DNA of 64,000 nucleotides from an uncultured Lachnospiraceae bacterium (GTDB taxonomy: Bacteria > Bacillota > Clostridia > Lachnospirales > Lachnospiraceae), in assembly GCA_910589195.1 (NCBI GenBank), contig CAJUTC010000007.1:41298-105297 (forward strand), read 5' to 3'. This document shows, piece after piece, positions 18,161 to 26,525 of this stretch. A model generated the notes under the pieces. It was not told the origin of the DNA and did no database searches. It was given only the letters and a program-made list of their open reading frames with translations. A program made the position numbers and the translations under genes. Within the stretch, counting starts at the first letter, position 1. Every line of letters starts with the position of its first letter.

Positions 18161-18254
18161 CAGAGAAACGGTTACGAAACAAGCGTTTCATTCATATAGT
18201 GTTAATGAAAGAAGCATAGGGTATGTATGCATACGATGGTTGGAGGGAGCTTTC

Positions 18255-19523
18255 TTGTCGGAGATTCGCGTTTGCGGTTACCGGCCTTTATCAGGTGAGA
18301 TAAAAATCCAGGGTTCTAAAAATGGAGTGCTGCCTATGCTGGCAGCGTCAATCCTTCAAAAGGGAACCGTCCAATTTACTAATGTCCCCATCATACAGGA
18401 TGTTGCCTGTATGGTGGGAATTTTAGAGTCCATGGGATGCCGCTGCAAATTAGAAGGCAGCCGGCTGTCAGTGGATGCGTCTGAGATCGAAAATACCCAG
18501 ATTCCCAGGGAAGATGTGGGAAAGATGCGCTCCTCTATTTTGATTATGGGTGCCCTGCTTGGAAGAAAGAAACGGGCTGTTACCTGGTATCCGGGAGGGT
18601 GTTCCATCGGGAGCCGCCCCGTTGATCTCCATTTAAAGGCTTTTTCTTGCCTGGGTGTTCAGGTAAAGGAGGAGGAAGGACGGATTGAGGCCTTAGCTGA
18701 TTCTCTGAATGGAAGCCGGATCGTATTCCCGTTCCCAAGTGTGGGAGCCACAGAAAATGCTTTGTTGGCTGCCGTTTTGGCAGAGGGAGAAACGGAAATT
18801 ACAGGGGCCGCAAAAGAACCGGAGATCGGAAGCCTCTGCCGTTTTTTGAACCAGATGGGGGCGGATATCAAGGGGATTGGAAGCGGAAACTTGAGGATTC
18901 GTGGGGTAAAAGAGCTTCACGGAACAGAATTTGAAGTTCCAGGCGACCGGATAGCAGCCGGCACGTATCTGATGGCAGTGGCAGCCGCGGGAGGGGAAGC
19001 GGGGATGTTAGACGCTCCCTGGGAGGATATGCAGGAAGTGGTGCAGGTACTGCGGGCCGTAGGAGCTAAGGTGGAACCTTTTTCCGGAAAACCGGGAAAG
19101 GCGGGGATTGAAATTAAGATGAAAAATCGCCCTAAACCAGTGCGTTTCATTACCGGGCCTTACCCCGGGTTCCCTACCGATTTGCAGTCGCCTATGCTTG
19201 CCGTTCTGACACGGGCAGAAGGGACCAGCGTAATCGAAGAAAGGGTGTTTGAAGCCAGGTTTAAAACCGTTGGAGAGTTATGGAAGATGGGCGCCCAGAT
19301 CGAGATCGCGGGAAGACGGGCAGTGGTTTACGGGACAAAACGGCTTCGGGGCGCTGATGTGAAGGCTTGGGATTTAAGGGGCGGCGCGGCTCTGGTGGCA
19401 GCTGCGTTGGCAGCCGAAGGGGAAACCAGGATTTCCGACTGCATTTATATAGAGAGAGGATATGAAGACATATGCCGGGATATTCAGGGGTTAAATGGAG
19501 CAATTAAACGATTTGGCTCTTAA
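18255..19523 (+). CDS. murA: UDP-N-acetylglucosamine 1-carboxyvinyltransferase
   Basis: First committed enzyme of peptidoglycan synthesis, transferring enolpyruvate from PEP to UDP-GlcNAc; the target of fosfomycin. The EPSP-synthase-type fold is shown by GEIKIQGSKNGVLP near the N terminus and PGGCSIGSRPVDLH, whose cysteine C116 matches the catalytic cysteine 115 of E. coli. The open frame extends to 18129, inside ftsW, but GGAGGGAG before TTG 18255 and the MSEIRVCGYRPL start decide it; this gives 422 residues, a normal length. It occupies the place where murG or murB often sits. Confidence 0.92.
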   Translation: MSEIRVCGYRPLSGEIKIQGSKNGVLPMLAASILQKGTVQFTNVPIIQDVACMVGILESMGCRCKLEGSRLSVDASEIENTQIPREDVGKMRSSILIMGALLGRKKRAVTWYPGGCSIGSRPVDLHLKAFSCLGVQVKEEEGRIEALADSLNGSRIVFPFPSVGATENALLAAVLAEGETEITGAAKEPEIGSLCRFLNQMGADIKGIGSGNLRIRGVKELHGTEFEVPGDRIAAGTYLMAVAAAGGEAGMLDAPWEDMQEVVQVLRAVGAKVEPFSGKPGKAGIEIKMKNRPKPVRFITGPYPGFPTDLQSPMLAVLTRAEGTSVIEERVFEARFKTVGELWKMGAQIEIAGRRAVVYGTKRLRGADVKAWDLRGGAALVAAALAAEGETRISDCIYIERGYEDICRDIQGLNGAIKRFGS

Positions 19524-19558
19524 AGCCTGGTGATACTTCTATTAAGTGAGATTTGACT

Positions 19559-20290
19559 ATGCCAAACAAAATAGAAAAGAAGAAAAAAAAACATATGGGA
19601 GCCTGGTTCGGGATTGCGTGCGGCTTGCTGGTAATCCTGACCGTGCTTTCCGTTAATATAACAAAAATAACAGTAACCGGAAATAAAAAGTATACACAAG
19701 AACAAATAGAGAGATTGCTGTTTGAAAGCAGAAAGGATCGGAACAGCCTGTATGTTTACTGCCAGGAATCCTTCAAGCCTCATAAACAGATCCCGTTTGT
19801 AGAAAGTTATGAAATCGTGTTTCACAGCCCTGTGGAGATTGAAGTAATCCTGTATGAAAAAAGTGTAGTAGGTTATGTGTCTTATATGAGCAGCAACATG
19901 TATTTTGACAAAGACGGGATTATTGTGGAAAGCTCTTCCGGAAAGCTGGAGGGGATTCCACAGGTAACAGGTCTTACCTTTGGCAGTATTGTCCTGAATC
20001 AGCCTCTTCCGGTGGAGGATCAGGGGATTTTCGAACATATTATGAATCTGACTCAGGCACTTTCTGTTAATGAAATTCAGGCGGATCAAATCCGGTATGA
20101 CAATCGGGGCAACGCAACCTTAATCATTGGGGATATTGATGTGTATTTAGGCAATAATAAAGAGATGAACGGAAAAATCCTGGAACTATGCAATATGCTT
20201 CCCGAACTGGAGGGAATGGCAGGAACCTTATATCTAGATCGGTACGACGAAACTAACGGCAATTTGTGGTATTCTTTTATAAAAAAGTAG
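19559..20290 (+). CDS. divIB: Cell division protein DivIB/FtsQ-like
   Basis: 243-residue bitopic protein: a very basic cytoplasmic tail (KIEKKKKKHMG), one membrane helix (about 14-36), then an extracellular POTRA-like domain beginning ITKITVTGNKKYTQEQI and a beta domain. This matches DivIB/FtsQ, which links FtsL-DivIC to the septal synthase. ATG 19559 has AAGTGAG 8 nt upstream. The gene lies right before ftsZ, the normal place, with ftsA absent between them. Confidence 0.85.
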   Translation: MPNKIEKKKKKHMGAWFGIACGLLVILTVLSVNITKITVTGNKKYTQEQIERLLFESRKDRNSLYVYCQESFKPHKQIPFVESYEIVFHSPVEIEVILYEKSVVGYVSYMSSNMYFDKDGIIVESSSGKLEGIPQVTGLTFGSIVLNQPLPVEDQGIFEHIMNLTQALSVNEIQADQIRYDNRGNATLIIGDIDVYLGNNKEMNGKILELCNMLPELEGMAGTLYLDRYDETNGNLWYSFIKK

Positions 20291-20323
20291 GCGATAATTT
20301 CCATAAATATATCAAAAAAATAG

Positions 20324-20352
20324 TTGCTATTTTTGAAAAAATCAAATATGAT
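20324..20352 (+). promoter_or_regulatory. Promoter of ftsZ
   Basis: TTGCTA (20324-20329), a 17-nt spacer and TATGAT (20347-20352) in an AT-rich gap, about 80 nt before the TTG start. ftsZ can thus be expressed apart from the upstream operon. Confidence 0.65.
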
Positions 20353-20437
20353 ATTAGTTAGACTAGAATTTCTATATGAATAACGATAAAGTTACAAGAA
20401 AGAAACAGAAATCAGGGAGAATAAGGAGGAGACAGTC

Positions 20438-21628
20438 TTGTTAGAAATTAAGATAAATGAATCAGAAAGCGCTGCGCGCATAATTGTAGTAGGCGTAGGT
20501 GGTGCGGGAAATAATGCGGTAAACCGGATGGTAGAGGAAAATATCATTGGTGTCGAATTTATAGGAATTAATACGGACAAGCAAGTGCTGTCTACCTGTC
20601 AGGCTCCAACCACGATGCAGATTGGCGAAAAGCTTACTGGAGGAAAAGGCGCTGGCGCAAAGCCAGAGGTAGGAGAGAAAGCGGCAGAAGAAAGTTCTGA
20701 TGAGATTGCCCAGGCGATCCGCAGTGCTGATATGGTATTTGTTACCTGCGGTATGGGCGGCGGAACGGGAACCGGTGCGGCCCCTGTAGTGGCAAAGATT
20801 GCGAAAGATATGGGGATTTTAACGGTAGGCGTAGTAACAAAGCCTTTCCGGTTTGAAGGGAAGACCCGTATGGATAATGCTCTGAGGGGTATCGATCGCT
20901 TGAAGGAAAGCGTAGATACCTTAATTGTGATCCCAAATGATAAGCTTCTTGAGATTGTAGACCGTCGGACAACCATGCCCGAATCCTTAAAGAAAGCGGA
21001 TGAGGTATTGCAGCAGGCTGTCCAGGGAATCACGGATTTGATTAATGTGCCCGGATTGATAAACCTGGATTTTGCTGACGTCCAGACGGTTATGACGGAT
21101 AAAGGAATCGCGCATATTGGAATCGGCAGTGCTAAGGGAGATGATAAAGCCATTGAAGCAGTGAAGCAGGCAGTATCCAGCCCGCTTTTAGAAACCACCA
21201 TAGAAGGCGCTACCCATGTGATTATTAATATTTCCGGCGATATCAGCCTGATTGAGGCGAATGAAGCCGCAAGCTATGTCCAGGAACTGACGGGAGAGGA
21301 TGCTAATATTATTTTCGGCGCCATGTATGATGAAAATGCCCAGGATGAGGTTACCATTACGGTGATTGCTACCGGGCTCGACAACCAGGGAGCTGCCCCT
21401 GCAGCCCGGCAGACAGCAGGTTTTGCGGGAAACACAGGTTATAAGACTCCTCCCAAGCAGCCTATGGCTGGCTACGGCACACCTTCCCAGCCTATGCCAA
21501 AGGCAGGCTCAGAAGCGGCCGCAACGGCGCCTCTCGGCTATAATCAGCCCAACGCGACTCCTCCTTATCGGCCAAGAAATCCGGAGGTACAGATCAATAT
21601 CCCTGATTTCTTAAAGAATAAGAGGTAA
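20438..21628 (+). CDS. ftsZ: Cell division protein FtsZ
   Basis: Tubulin-like GTPase of 396 residues that forms the division ring. The N-terminal GTP domain has VGVGGAGNNAVNRM and GGGTGTG at 107-113, with the NLDFADV T7-loop region further on. A flexible linker rich in P, Q, A and G (about 315-380) leads to the conserved end IPDFLKNKR, the docking tail for SepF and other partners. It starts with TTG 20438, with AAGGAGG 8 nt upstream. Confidence 0.97.
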   Translation: MLEIKINESESAARIIVVGVGGAGNNAVNRMVEENIIGVEFIGINTDKQVLSTCQAPTTMQIGEKLTGGKGAGAKPEVGEKAAEESSDEIAQAIRSADMVFVTCGMGGGTGTGAAPVVAKIAKDMGILTVGVVTKPFRFEGKTRMDNALRGIDRLKESVDTLIVIPNDKLLEIVDRRTTMPESLKKADEVLQQAVQGITDLINVPGLINLDFADVQTVMTDKGIAHIGIGSAKGDDKAIEAVKQAVSSPLLETTIEGATHVIINISGDISLIEANEAASYVQELTGEDANIIFGAMYDENAQDEVTITVIATGLDNQGAAPAARQTAGFAGNTGYKTPPKQPMAGYGTPSQPMPKAGSEAAATAPLGYNQPNATPPYRPRNPEVQINIPDFLKNKR

Positions 21629-21647
21629 TCGGTTAGTAAACCTTCAT

Positions 21648-21665
21648 GCGCCCGTTTGCGGGCGC
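21648..21665 (+). terminator. GC-rich hairpin after ftsZ
   Basis: GCGCCCG, loop TTTG, CGGGCGC: a perfect 7-bp stem 20 nt after the ftsZ stop. It has no T-run behind it, so termination may be partial. The sequence just before it (TAAACC, one variable base, TCATGCGCCC) recurs after the galT stop near 46885. Confidence 0.45.
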
Positions 21666-21728
21666 GTACCATATATGAAAATCCGGGGGCGGATTTTGAC
21701 GATGAAAAATAGGAATCTGGCCCCTCCG

Positions 21729-21762
21729 TTTGACAAACTTTGAAGCCTTTTCTGTCTATAAT
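21729..21762 (+). promoter_or_regulatory. Spo0A-type promoter of spoIIGA-sigE
   Basis: TTTGACAAA (21729-21737) is a perfect inverted Spo0A box that contains the -35 TTGACA (21730-21735). The -10 TATAAT is at 21757-21762, a spacer of 21 nt. The Spo0A-dependent spoIIG promoter of Bacillus subtilis also has an over-long spacer (22 nt). Confidence 0.75.
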
Positions 21763-21792
21763 CAGAGTAATAGACAGGGAGGGCTTTTTCTT

Positions 21793-22617
21793 ATGGAAAT
21801 TACATTATACCTGGACGTATTTCTTTTAGTGAATTTCTCCATGGATTTTTTCCTCCTTTGGATGTTAAGAATGATTCTCAAATTAAAAGGAAGCGGGATC
21901 CGGCTTGCTGCAGGAAGCGCTGTGGGGGCTTTTCTTTCTGCCCTGGCGTTTCTTGTCTGGATGAAGCAAATGGGAACCAGCATTTGGTCTGTTTTTGTGT
22001 GGTCGGCAGGCGTGCTTGGTATTAGCAGCCTGATGGTAATCACCGCGTTTTGCCCCAGGTGCTTCCGGGATTTTATCCGAGGGGAAACAGGGCTGCTTCT
22101 TGGGGCGGCCTTGACAGAAGGCGTTTTGGAATGGGGTAGCACAGCTTGGCTTTTCATGGGTGGAAAAAGCTTTGGCTTTGGATCCGCCGGAGCTGGAGCC
22201 TGGCTTTTCGTACTTGCGGGAAGCTGCTTGTTAGCGGACGGGATCTGGAATATTGTCCATGAATCTGCTGCCGAACGCTCCTGCCGGTATCAGGTAACCT
22301 TGTTTCATAAAGGAAGGCAGGTAACGGCAGAAGGATTCCTGGATACGGGAAACCGGCTTCGGGATCCTATATCTGGCCGTCCGGTCCATGTGGCTGACAG
22401 GAAGCTTTTAGAAAATGTCTGCCCTAGGATAGAAAAAATCAGCATGATTCCTTACCGAACCATTGATGGAGGAGGCGCTATGCTGAAAGCCGTTGCCATA
22501 GAGCGAATGGAAGCAACGCAGGGAAAGCAAAAGCTGGTATATGAACATCCGCTGGTGGCGGCAAGCCCCAGAGAGCTTCGGATGAAAAATGGCTGTCGGA
22601 TCCTGCTGCATGAGTAA
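21793..22617 (+). CDS. spoIIGA: Sigma-E processing peptidase SpoIIGA
   Basis: Membrane aspartic protease that cleaves pro-SigE in the mother cell after a signal from the forespore. Of 274 residues, the N-terminal half has about five hydrophobic helices, and the cytoplasmic C-terminal half holds the protease motif LDTGN with D184, followed by RDPISGRPV. The frame is open from 21730, but MEITLYLDVFLLVNFSMD at ATG 21793 is the family N terminus and has GGGAGGG upstream. sigE follows after 69 bp. Confidence 0.92.
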   Translation: MEITLYLDVFLLVNFSMDFFLLWMLRMILKLKGSGIRLAAGSAVGAFLSALAFLVWMKQMGTSIWSVFVWSAGVLGISSLMVITAFCPRCFRDFIRGETGLLLGAALTEGVLEWGSTAWLFMGGKSFGFGSAGAGAWLFVLAGSCLLADGIWNIVHESAAERSCRYQVTLFHKGRQVTAEGFLDTGNRLRDPISGRPVHVADRKLLENVCPRIEKISMIPYRTIDGGGAMLKAVAIERMEATQGKQKLVYEHPLVAASPRELRMKNGCRILLHE

Positions 22618-22686
22618 TCAGGCGGCAATCTTTTAGAAAGAGAATCAGGTTTAAAAGGTTTTGTTAAATTTTGAGGAGGAGTTTCC

Positions 22687-23427
22687 ATGATATTAAAAGT
22701 TTCTGTACCAAGCCGTTTTCAGTTTAAAACCAGGCCTAGTTTTTGCGCGATGCTAATGCAGCGGGAAGGCGAAATCCATTACATAGGGGGAGCGGATATC
22801 CTTCCGGCGCCCTTAGACCAAGAAGCAGAACAAGAGATGATACGCAAATTAGGAGGCCCGGAGGAACAAGAAGCTCGTTCTGGTTTAATTGAGCATAACC
22901 TGCGCCTGGTGGTATATATTGCGAAAAAGTTTGACAACACTGCGGTAGGAGTGGAAGATTTGATTTCCATCGGGACTATCGGATTGATTAAAGCCATTAA
23001 CACCTTTAATCCAGAAAAAAATATTAAGCTGGCAACGTATGCCTCCCGGTGTATTGAAAATGAAATTCTTATGTACCTGCGCAGAAACAGCAAAACGAAA
23101 ATGGAAGTATCCATTGATGAACCGCTGAATGTGGATTGGGACGGAAATGAGCTGTTGCTATCCGATATATTAGGAACGGATGAGGACGTGATTTATAAGG
23201 ATCTGGAAACGGAAACGGAGCGGAGCCTTTTAAATGCCGCAATCAGCCGCTTAAATCCAAGAGAACGGAAAATCGTAGAACTGCGATATGGGCTGACCAG
23301 CGAAGATGGGGAGGAAATGACCCAGAAAGAGGTGGCAGACCTTTTGGGGATTTCCCAGTCCTACATATCAAGGCTTGAAAAAAAGATTATGAAACGACTG
23401 AAAAAAGAAATTGTACGGTTTGAATAG
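22687..23427 (+). CDS. sigE: RNA polymerase sporulation sigma factor SigE
   Basis: Sigma-70 family factor of 246 residues for early mother-cell gene expression. The N terminus (about 1-30) looks like the pro-sequence removed by SpoIIGA. Region 2 (NLRLVVYIAKKFDNTAVGVEDLISIGTIGLIKA, then LATYASRCIENEILMYLRR) and region 4 (NPRERKIVELRYGL and the helix-turn-helix EVADLLGISQSYISRLEKKI) are complete. The neighbouring spoIIGA supports SigE over SigK or SigF. In many spore-formers sigG comes next; here a terminator follows and leuB takes its place. Confidence 0.93.
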   Translation: MILKVSVPSRFQFKTRPSFCAMLMQREGEIHYIGGADILPAPLDQEAEQEMIRKLGGPEEQEARSGLIEHNLRLVVYIAKKFDNTAVGVEDLISIGTIGLIKAINTFNPEKNIKLATYASRCIENEILMYLRRNSKTKMEVSIDEPLNVDWDGNELLLSDILGTDEDVIYKDLETETERSLLNAAISRLNPRERKIVELRYGLTSEDGEEMTQKEVADLLGISQSYISRLEKKIMKRLKKEIVRFE

Positions 23428-23437
23428 AAACGTTTTG

Positions 23438-23473
23438 AAAAATGGTATTCTGGCAATCAGGATACCATTTTTT
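23438..23473 (+). terminator. Terminator after sigE
   Basis: A 15-bp stem, 23438-23452 against 23458-23472, with one G-T pair and a 5-nt loop; the 3' arm ends in a T-run. Confidence 0.85.
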
Positions 23474-23595
23474 GATTGGGCCGTACCTGCTGTAAAATGG
23501 AAATAAATTCATACTTACGTCAGTTGTCATAACCTAAGATTATATCACCGATTCCAATCTCGTATATTTCATGAAAAAAAAATCAGGATGTTTTG

Positions 23596-23624
23596 TTGAA
23601 ATTCCCTTTCAAATAAGATATCAT
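23596..23624 (+). promoter_or_regulatory. Promoter of leuB-ilvD-ilvB
   Basis: TTGAAA (23596-23601), a 17-nt spacer and TATCAT (23619-23624). The leader to ATG 23679 is only about 50 nt, so there is no room for a T-box or a leucine attenuator. The -10 lies in the palindrome TATCATGATA. Confidence 0.65.
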
Positions 23625-23678
23625 GATAGGAACTGGTCTTTATGCTGTTTAATATCTGAATATAAGGAGAGTGGAAAA

Positions 23679-24767
23679 ATGAATTATCATATAACAACCA
23701 TACCCGGCGATGGAATCGGGCCGGAGATTGTAAAGGAAGCCTGTAAGGTGCTGAATCAGGCGGGGCAGGTATTTGGCCATTCGTTTGACTTCCAGGAGGT
23801 TTTGATGGGAGGCTGCTCTATCGATGCTTACGGTGTGCCGTTAACAGAGGAAGCACTTGAAACAGCAAGAAACAGCGATGCGGTTTTGCTGGGGGCAGTA
23901 GGAGGGGATGTGGGAAATTCCCGCTGGTATGACGTGGCTCCCAACCTTCGGCCAGAAGCAGGTCTTTTGGCGATCCGAAAAGGTTTGAACCTGTTTGCGA
24001 ATATCCGTCCGGCCTATCTGTACCGGGAACTGGCAGGGGCCTGCCCGCTAAAAGAATCCATTATCGGCGATGGTTTTGATCTGGTGATTATGCGGGAGCT
24101 GACAGGCGGTCTGTATTTCGGAGAGCGGTACACCAAAGAAGTGGATGGTGTGGTTACGGCAGTGGATACCCTTACATATAACGAGAATGAAATCCGCCGG
24201 ATCGCCGTAAAGGCCTTTGATATTGCCATGAAGCGGAGAAAAAGGGTAATCAGCGTGGATAAGGCCAATGTGTTAGACTCCTCCCGCCTTTGGAGGAACG
24301 TAGTGGAACAGGTGGCAAAGGATTATCCGGAGATAACACTGTCCCATATGCTGGTAGATAACTGTGCGATGCAGCTTGTGATGAATCCGGGGCAGTTTGA
24401 CGTGATTTTGACAGAAAATATGTTTGGAGATATTTTATCGGACGAGGCCAGCATGATTACCGGATCTATCGGAATGCTGTCATCGGCCAGCATGAATGAA
24501 AGTAAATTTGGCTTATATGAACCAAGCCATGGATCGGCGCCAGACATTGCGGGAAAGGATTTGGCAAACCCGATTGCGACAATCCTTTCAGCCGCTATGA
24601 TGCTGCGGTACTCCTTTGATTTGGACGCAGAGGCAGATGCCGTTGAAAAAGCGGTACAGCAGGTTTTAACAGAAGGGTATCGCACAGGAGATATTTACGG
24701 GGAAGGCTGTAAGAAAGTTGGATGCGCCAAGATGGGAGATTTGATTGCAGAACGGATTGCAAGGTAA
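23679..24767 (+). CDS. leuB: 3-isopropylmalate dehydrogenase
   Basis: NAD-dependent oxidative decarboxylase of leucine synthesis, 362 residues. TTIPGDGIGPEIV opens the protein; LLGAVGG, the RPAYLY loop and VMRELTGGLYFGER follow. VDKANVLDSSRLWR, LVDNCAMQLV and EPSHGSAPDIAGKD carry the metal and substrate contacts of the isocitrate/isopropylmalate family. The frame is open from 23571, but AAGGAGAG 8 nt before ATG 23679 decides the start. leuA, leuC and leuD are not in the window. Confidence 0.95.
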   Translation: MNYHITTIPGDGIGPEIVKEACKVLNQAGQVFGHSFDFQEVLMGGCSIDAYGVPLTEEALETARNSDAVLLGAVGGDVGNSRWYDVAPNLRPEAGLLAIRKGLNLFANIRPAYLYRELAGACPLKESIIGDGFDLVIMRELTGGLYFGERYTKEVDGVVTAVDTLTYNENEIRRIAVKAFDIAMKRRKRVISVDKANVLDSSRLWRNVVEQVAKDYPEITLSHMLVDNCAMQLVMNPGQFDVILTENMFGDILSDEASMITGSIGMLSSASMNESKFGLYEPSHGSAPDIAGKDLANPIATILSAAMMLRYSFDLDAEADAVEKAVQQVLTEGYRTGDIYGEGCKKVGCAKMGDLIAERIAR

Positions 24768-24800
24768 GAAGGCAATGATAGACAAATGGAGGATTCGGTT

Positions 24801-26492
24801 ATGAGAAGTGATCAGGTAAGACGCGGGATGCAGCAGGCGCCCCATCGTTCATTATTTAACGCGTTAGGTATGACAGAAGAAGAAATGAAACGGCCTATGG
24901 TAGGGATTGTAAGTTCCTTTAATGAAATTGTGCCAGGCCATATGAATTTGGATAAGATTGTAGAAGCGGTTAAACAGGGGGTTGCCATGGCAGGAGGGAC
25001 TCCGGTAGTATTCCCGGCTATTGCGGTTTGCGATGGGATTGCCATGGGGCATATTGGCATGAAGTATTCCCTGGTTACCAGAGATTTGATTGCGGATTCT
25101 ACTGAGTGTATGGCGCTGGCCCATCAGTTTGACGCCCTGGTTATGGTTCCGAACTGTGACAAAAATGTGCCTGGCCTTTTAATGGCGGCGGCAAGGGTTA
25201 ACATCCCTACCGTATTTGTCAGCGGAGGCCCTATGCTGGCTGGCCATGTAAAAGGAAAAAAAACCAGCCTGTCCAGTATGTTTGAGGCAGTAGGCTCCTA
25301 TGCGGCTGGCACCATGACAGAAGAAGATGTAATGGAATTTGAAACCAATGCATGTCCCACCTGCGGCTCTTGTTCTGGCATGTATACCGCCAACAGCATG
25401 AACTGCTTAACAGAAGTTTTAGGCATGGGCCTAAGGGGAAATGGTACAATTCCGGCAGTCTACTCCCAAAGGATTAAGCTGGCTAAGGAAGCCGGCATGG
25501 CAGTTATGGAACTGTACCGAAAGAATATCAGACCAAAAGATATTATGACAAAAGCGGCCTTTTTAAATGCGTTAACGATGGATATGGCCTTGGGCTGTTC
25601 CACAAACAGCATGCTTCATCTGCCTGCCATCGCAAATGAAGCAGGGGTAGAATTAAACCTGGATATTGCCAATGAAATCAGTGCCAAGACCCCTAACCTT
25701 TGTCATCTGGCCCCGGCAGGCCCTACCTATATGGAAGACTTAAACGAGGCAGGCGGCATCTATGCCGTAATGAAGGAGATCAGCAAAAAGGGGCTGTTAA
25801 ATTTAGACTGCATTACTGTTACCGGAAAGACGGTAGGGGAGAATATTGCCGGTGCGGCCAACAAAAATCCGGAAGTGATCCGCCCAGTGGAAAACCCTTA
25901 CAGCCAGACCGGAGGCATTGCGATCCTGCGGGGAAATTTAGCGCCGGACAGTGCTGTTGTGAAACGGTCGGCAGTGGTGGCCGAAATGTTAAAGCATGAA
26001 GGCCCGGCACGGGTATTTGACTGTGAGGAAGATGCCATTGAAGCGATTAAAGGCGGAAAAATTGTGGCAGGAGATGTGGTGGTAATCCGGTATGAAGGTC
26101 CAAAGGGAGGACCAGGCATGAGAGAAATGCTAAATCCCACGTCGGCTATCGCGGGGATGGGATTAGGTTCCAGTGTGGCGCTGATTACAGACGGAAGGTT
26201 TTCCGGTGCCTCCAGAGGCGCTTCCATCGGCCATTGCTCCCCTGAGGCTTCGGTGGGAGGCCCTATTGCGCTGGTAGAAGAAGGAGATAGGATTTCCATT
26301 GATATTGATCATCATAAATTAGAGCTAAAGGTTTCAGACGAAGAACTGGCAGCCAGAAAGGCTAAATGGCAGCCGGCTCCGCCAAAAGTAACCACAGGCT
26401 ATCTGGCAAGATACGCAGCCTTAGTTACATCGGCTGACAAGGGAGCGGTATTAAAGGTTCCGGAAGGAAGCAAAAGGACGACAGACAACTAA
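24801..26492 (+). CDS. ilvD: Dihydroxy-acid dehydratase
   Basis: Fe-S enzyme of 563 residues making the 2-keto acids for valine and isoleucine. The cysteines of VPNCDKNVPG and ACPTCGSCSGMYTANSMN are the family cluster ligands, and SMLHLPAIANEAG and GRFSGASRGASIGHCSPEA follow. An upstream ATG at 24786 is in frame, but GGAGG sits between it and ATG 24801, which I take as the start. It lies 33 bp after leuB and 33 bp before ilvB. Confidence 0.95.
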   Translation: MRSDQVRRGMQQAPHRSLFNALGMTEEEMKRPMVGIVSSFNEIVPGHMNLDKIVEAVKQGVAMAGGTPVVFPAIAVCDGIAMGHIGMKYSLVTRDLIADSTECMALAHQFDALVMVPNCDKNVPGLLMAAARVNIPTVFVSGGPMLAGHVKGKKTSLSSMFEAVGSYAAGTMTEEDVMEFETNACPTCGSCSGMYTANSMNCLTEVLGMGLRGNGTIPAVYSQRIKLAKEAGMAVMELYRKNIRPKDIMTKAAFLNALTMDMALGCSTNSMLHLPAIANEAGVELNLDIANEISAKTPNLCHLAPAGPTYMEDLNEAGGIYAVMKEISKKGLLNLDCITVTGKTVGENIAGAANKNPEVIRPVENPYSQTGGIAILRGNLAPDSAVVKRSAVVAEMLKHEGPARVFDCEEDAIEAIKGGKIVAGDVVVIRYEGPKGGPGMREMLNPTSAIAGMGLGSSVALITDGRFSGASRGASIGHCSPEASVGGPIALVEEGDRISIDIDHHKLELKVSDEELAARKAKWQPAPPKVTTGYLARYAALVTSADKGAVLKVPEGSKRTTDN

Positions 26493-26525
26493 CAGGATTT
26501 GAATTAGAAGGAGAGAGATGCTTTC

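Noticed and set aside
20599..21201. 200-codon ORF antisense to ftsZ
   Set aside because: Shadow frame of a strongly conserved gene, with no start signals; similar long shadows lie opposite ychF and ilvD.
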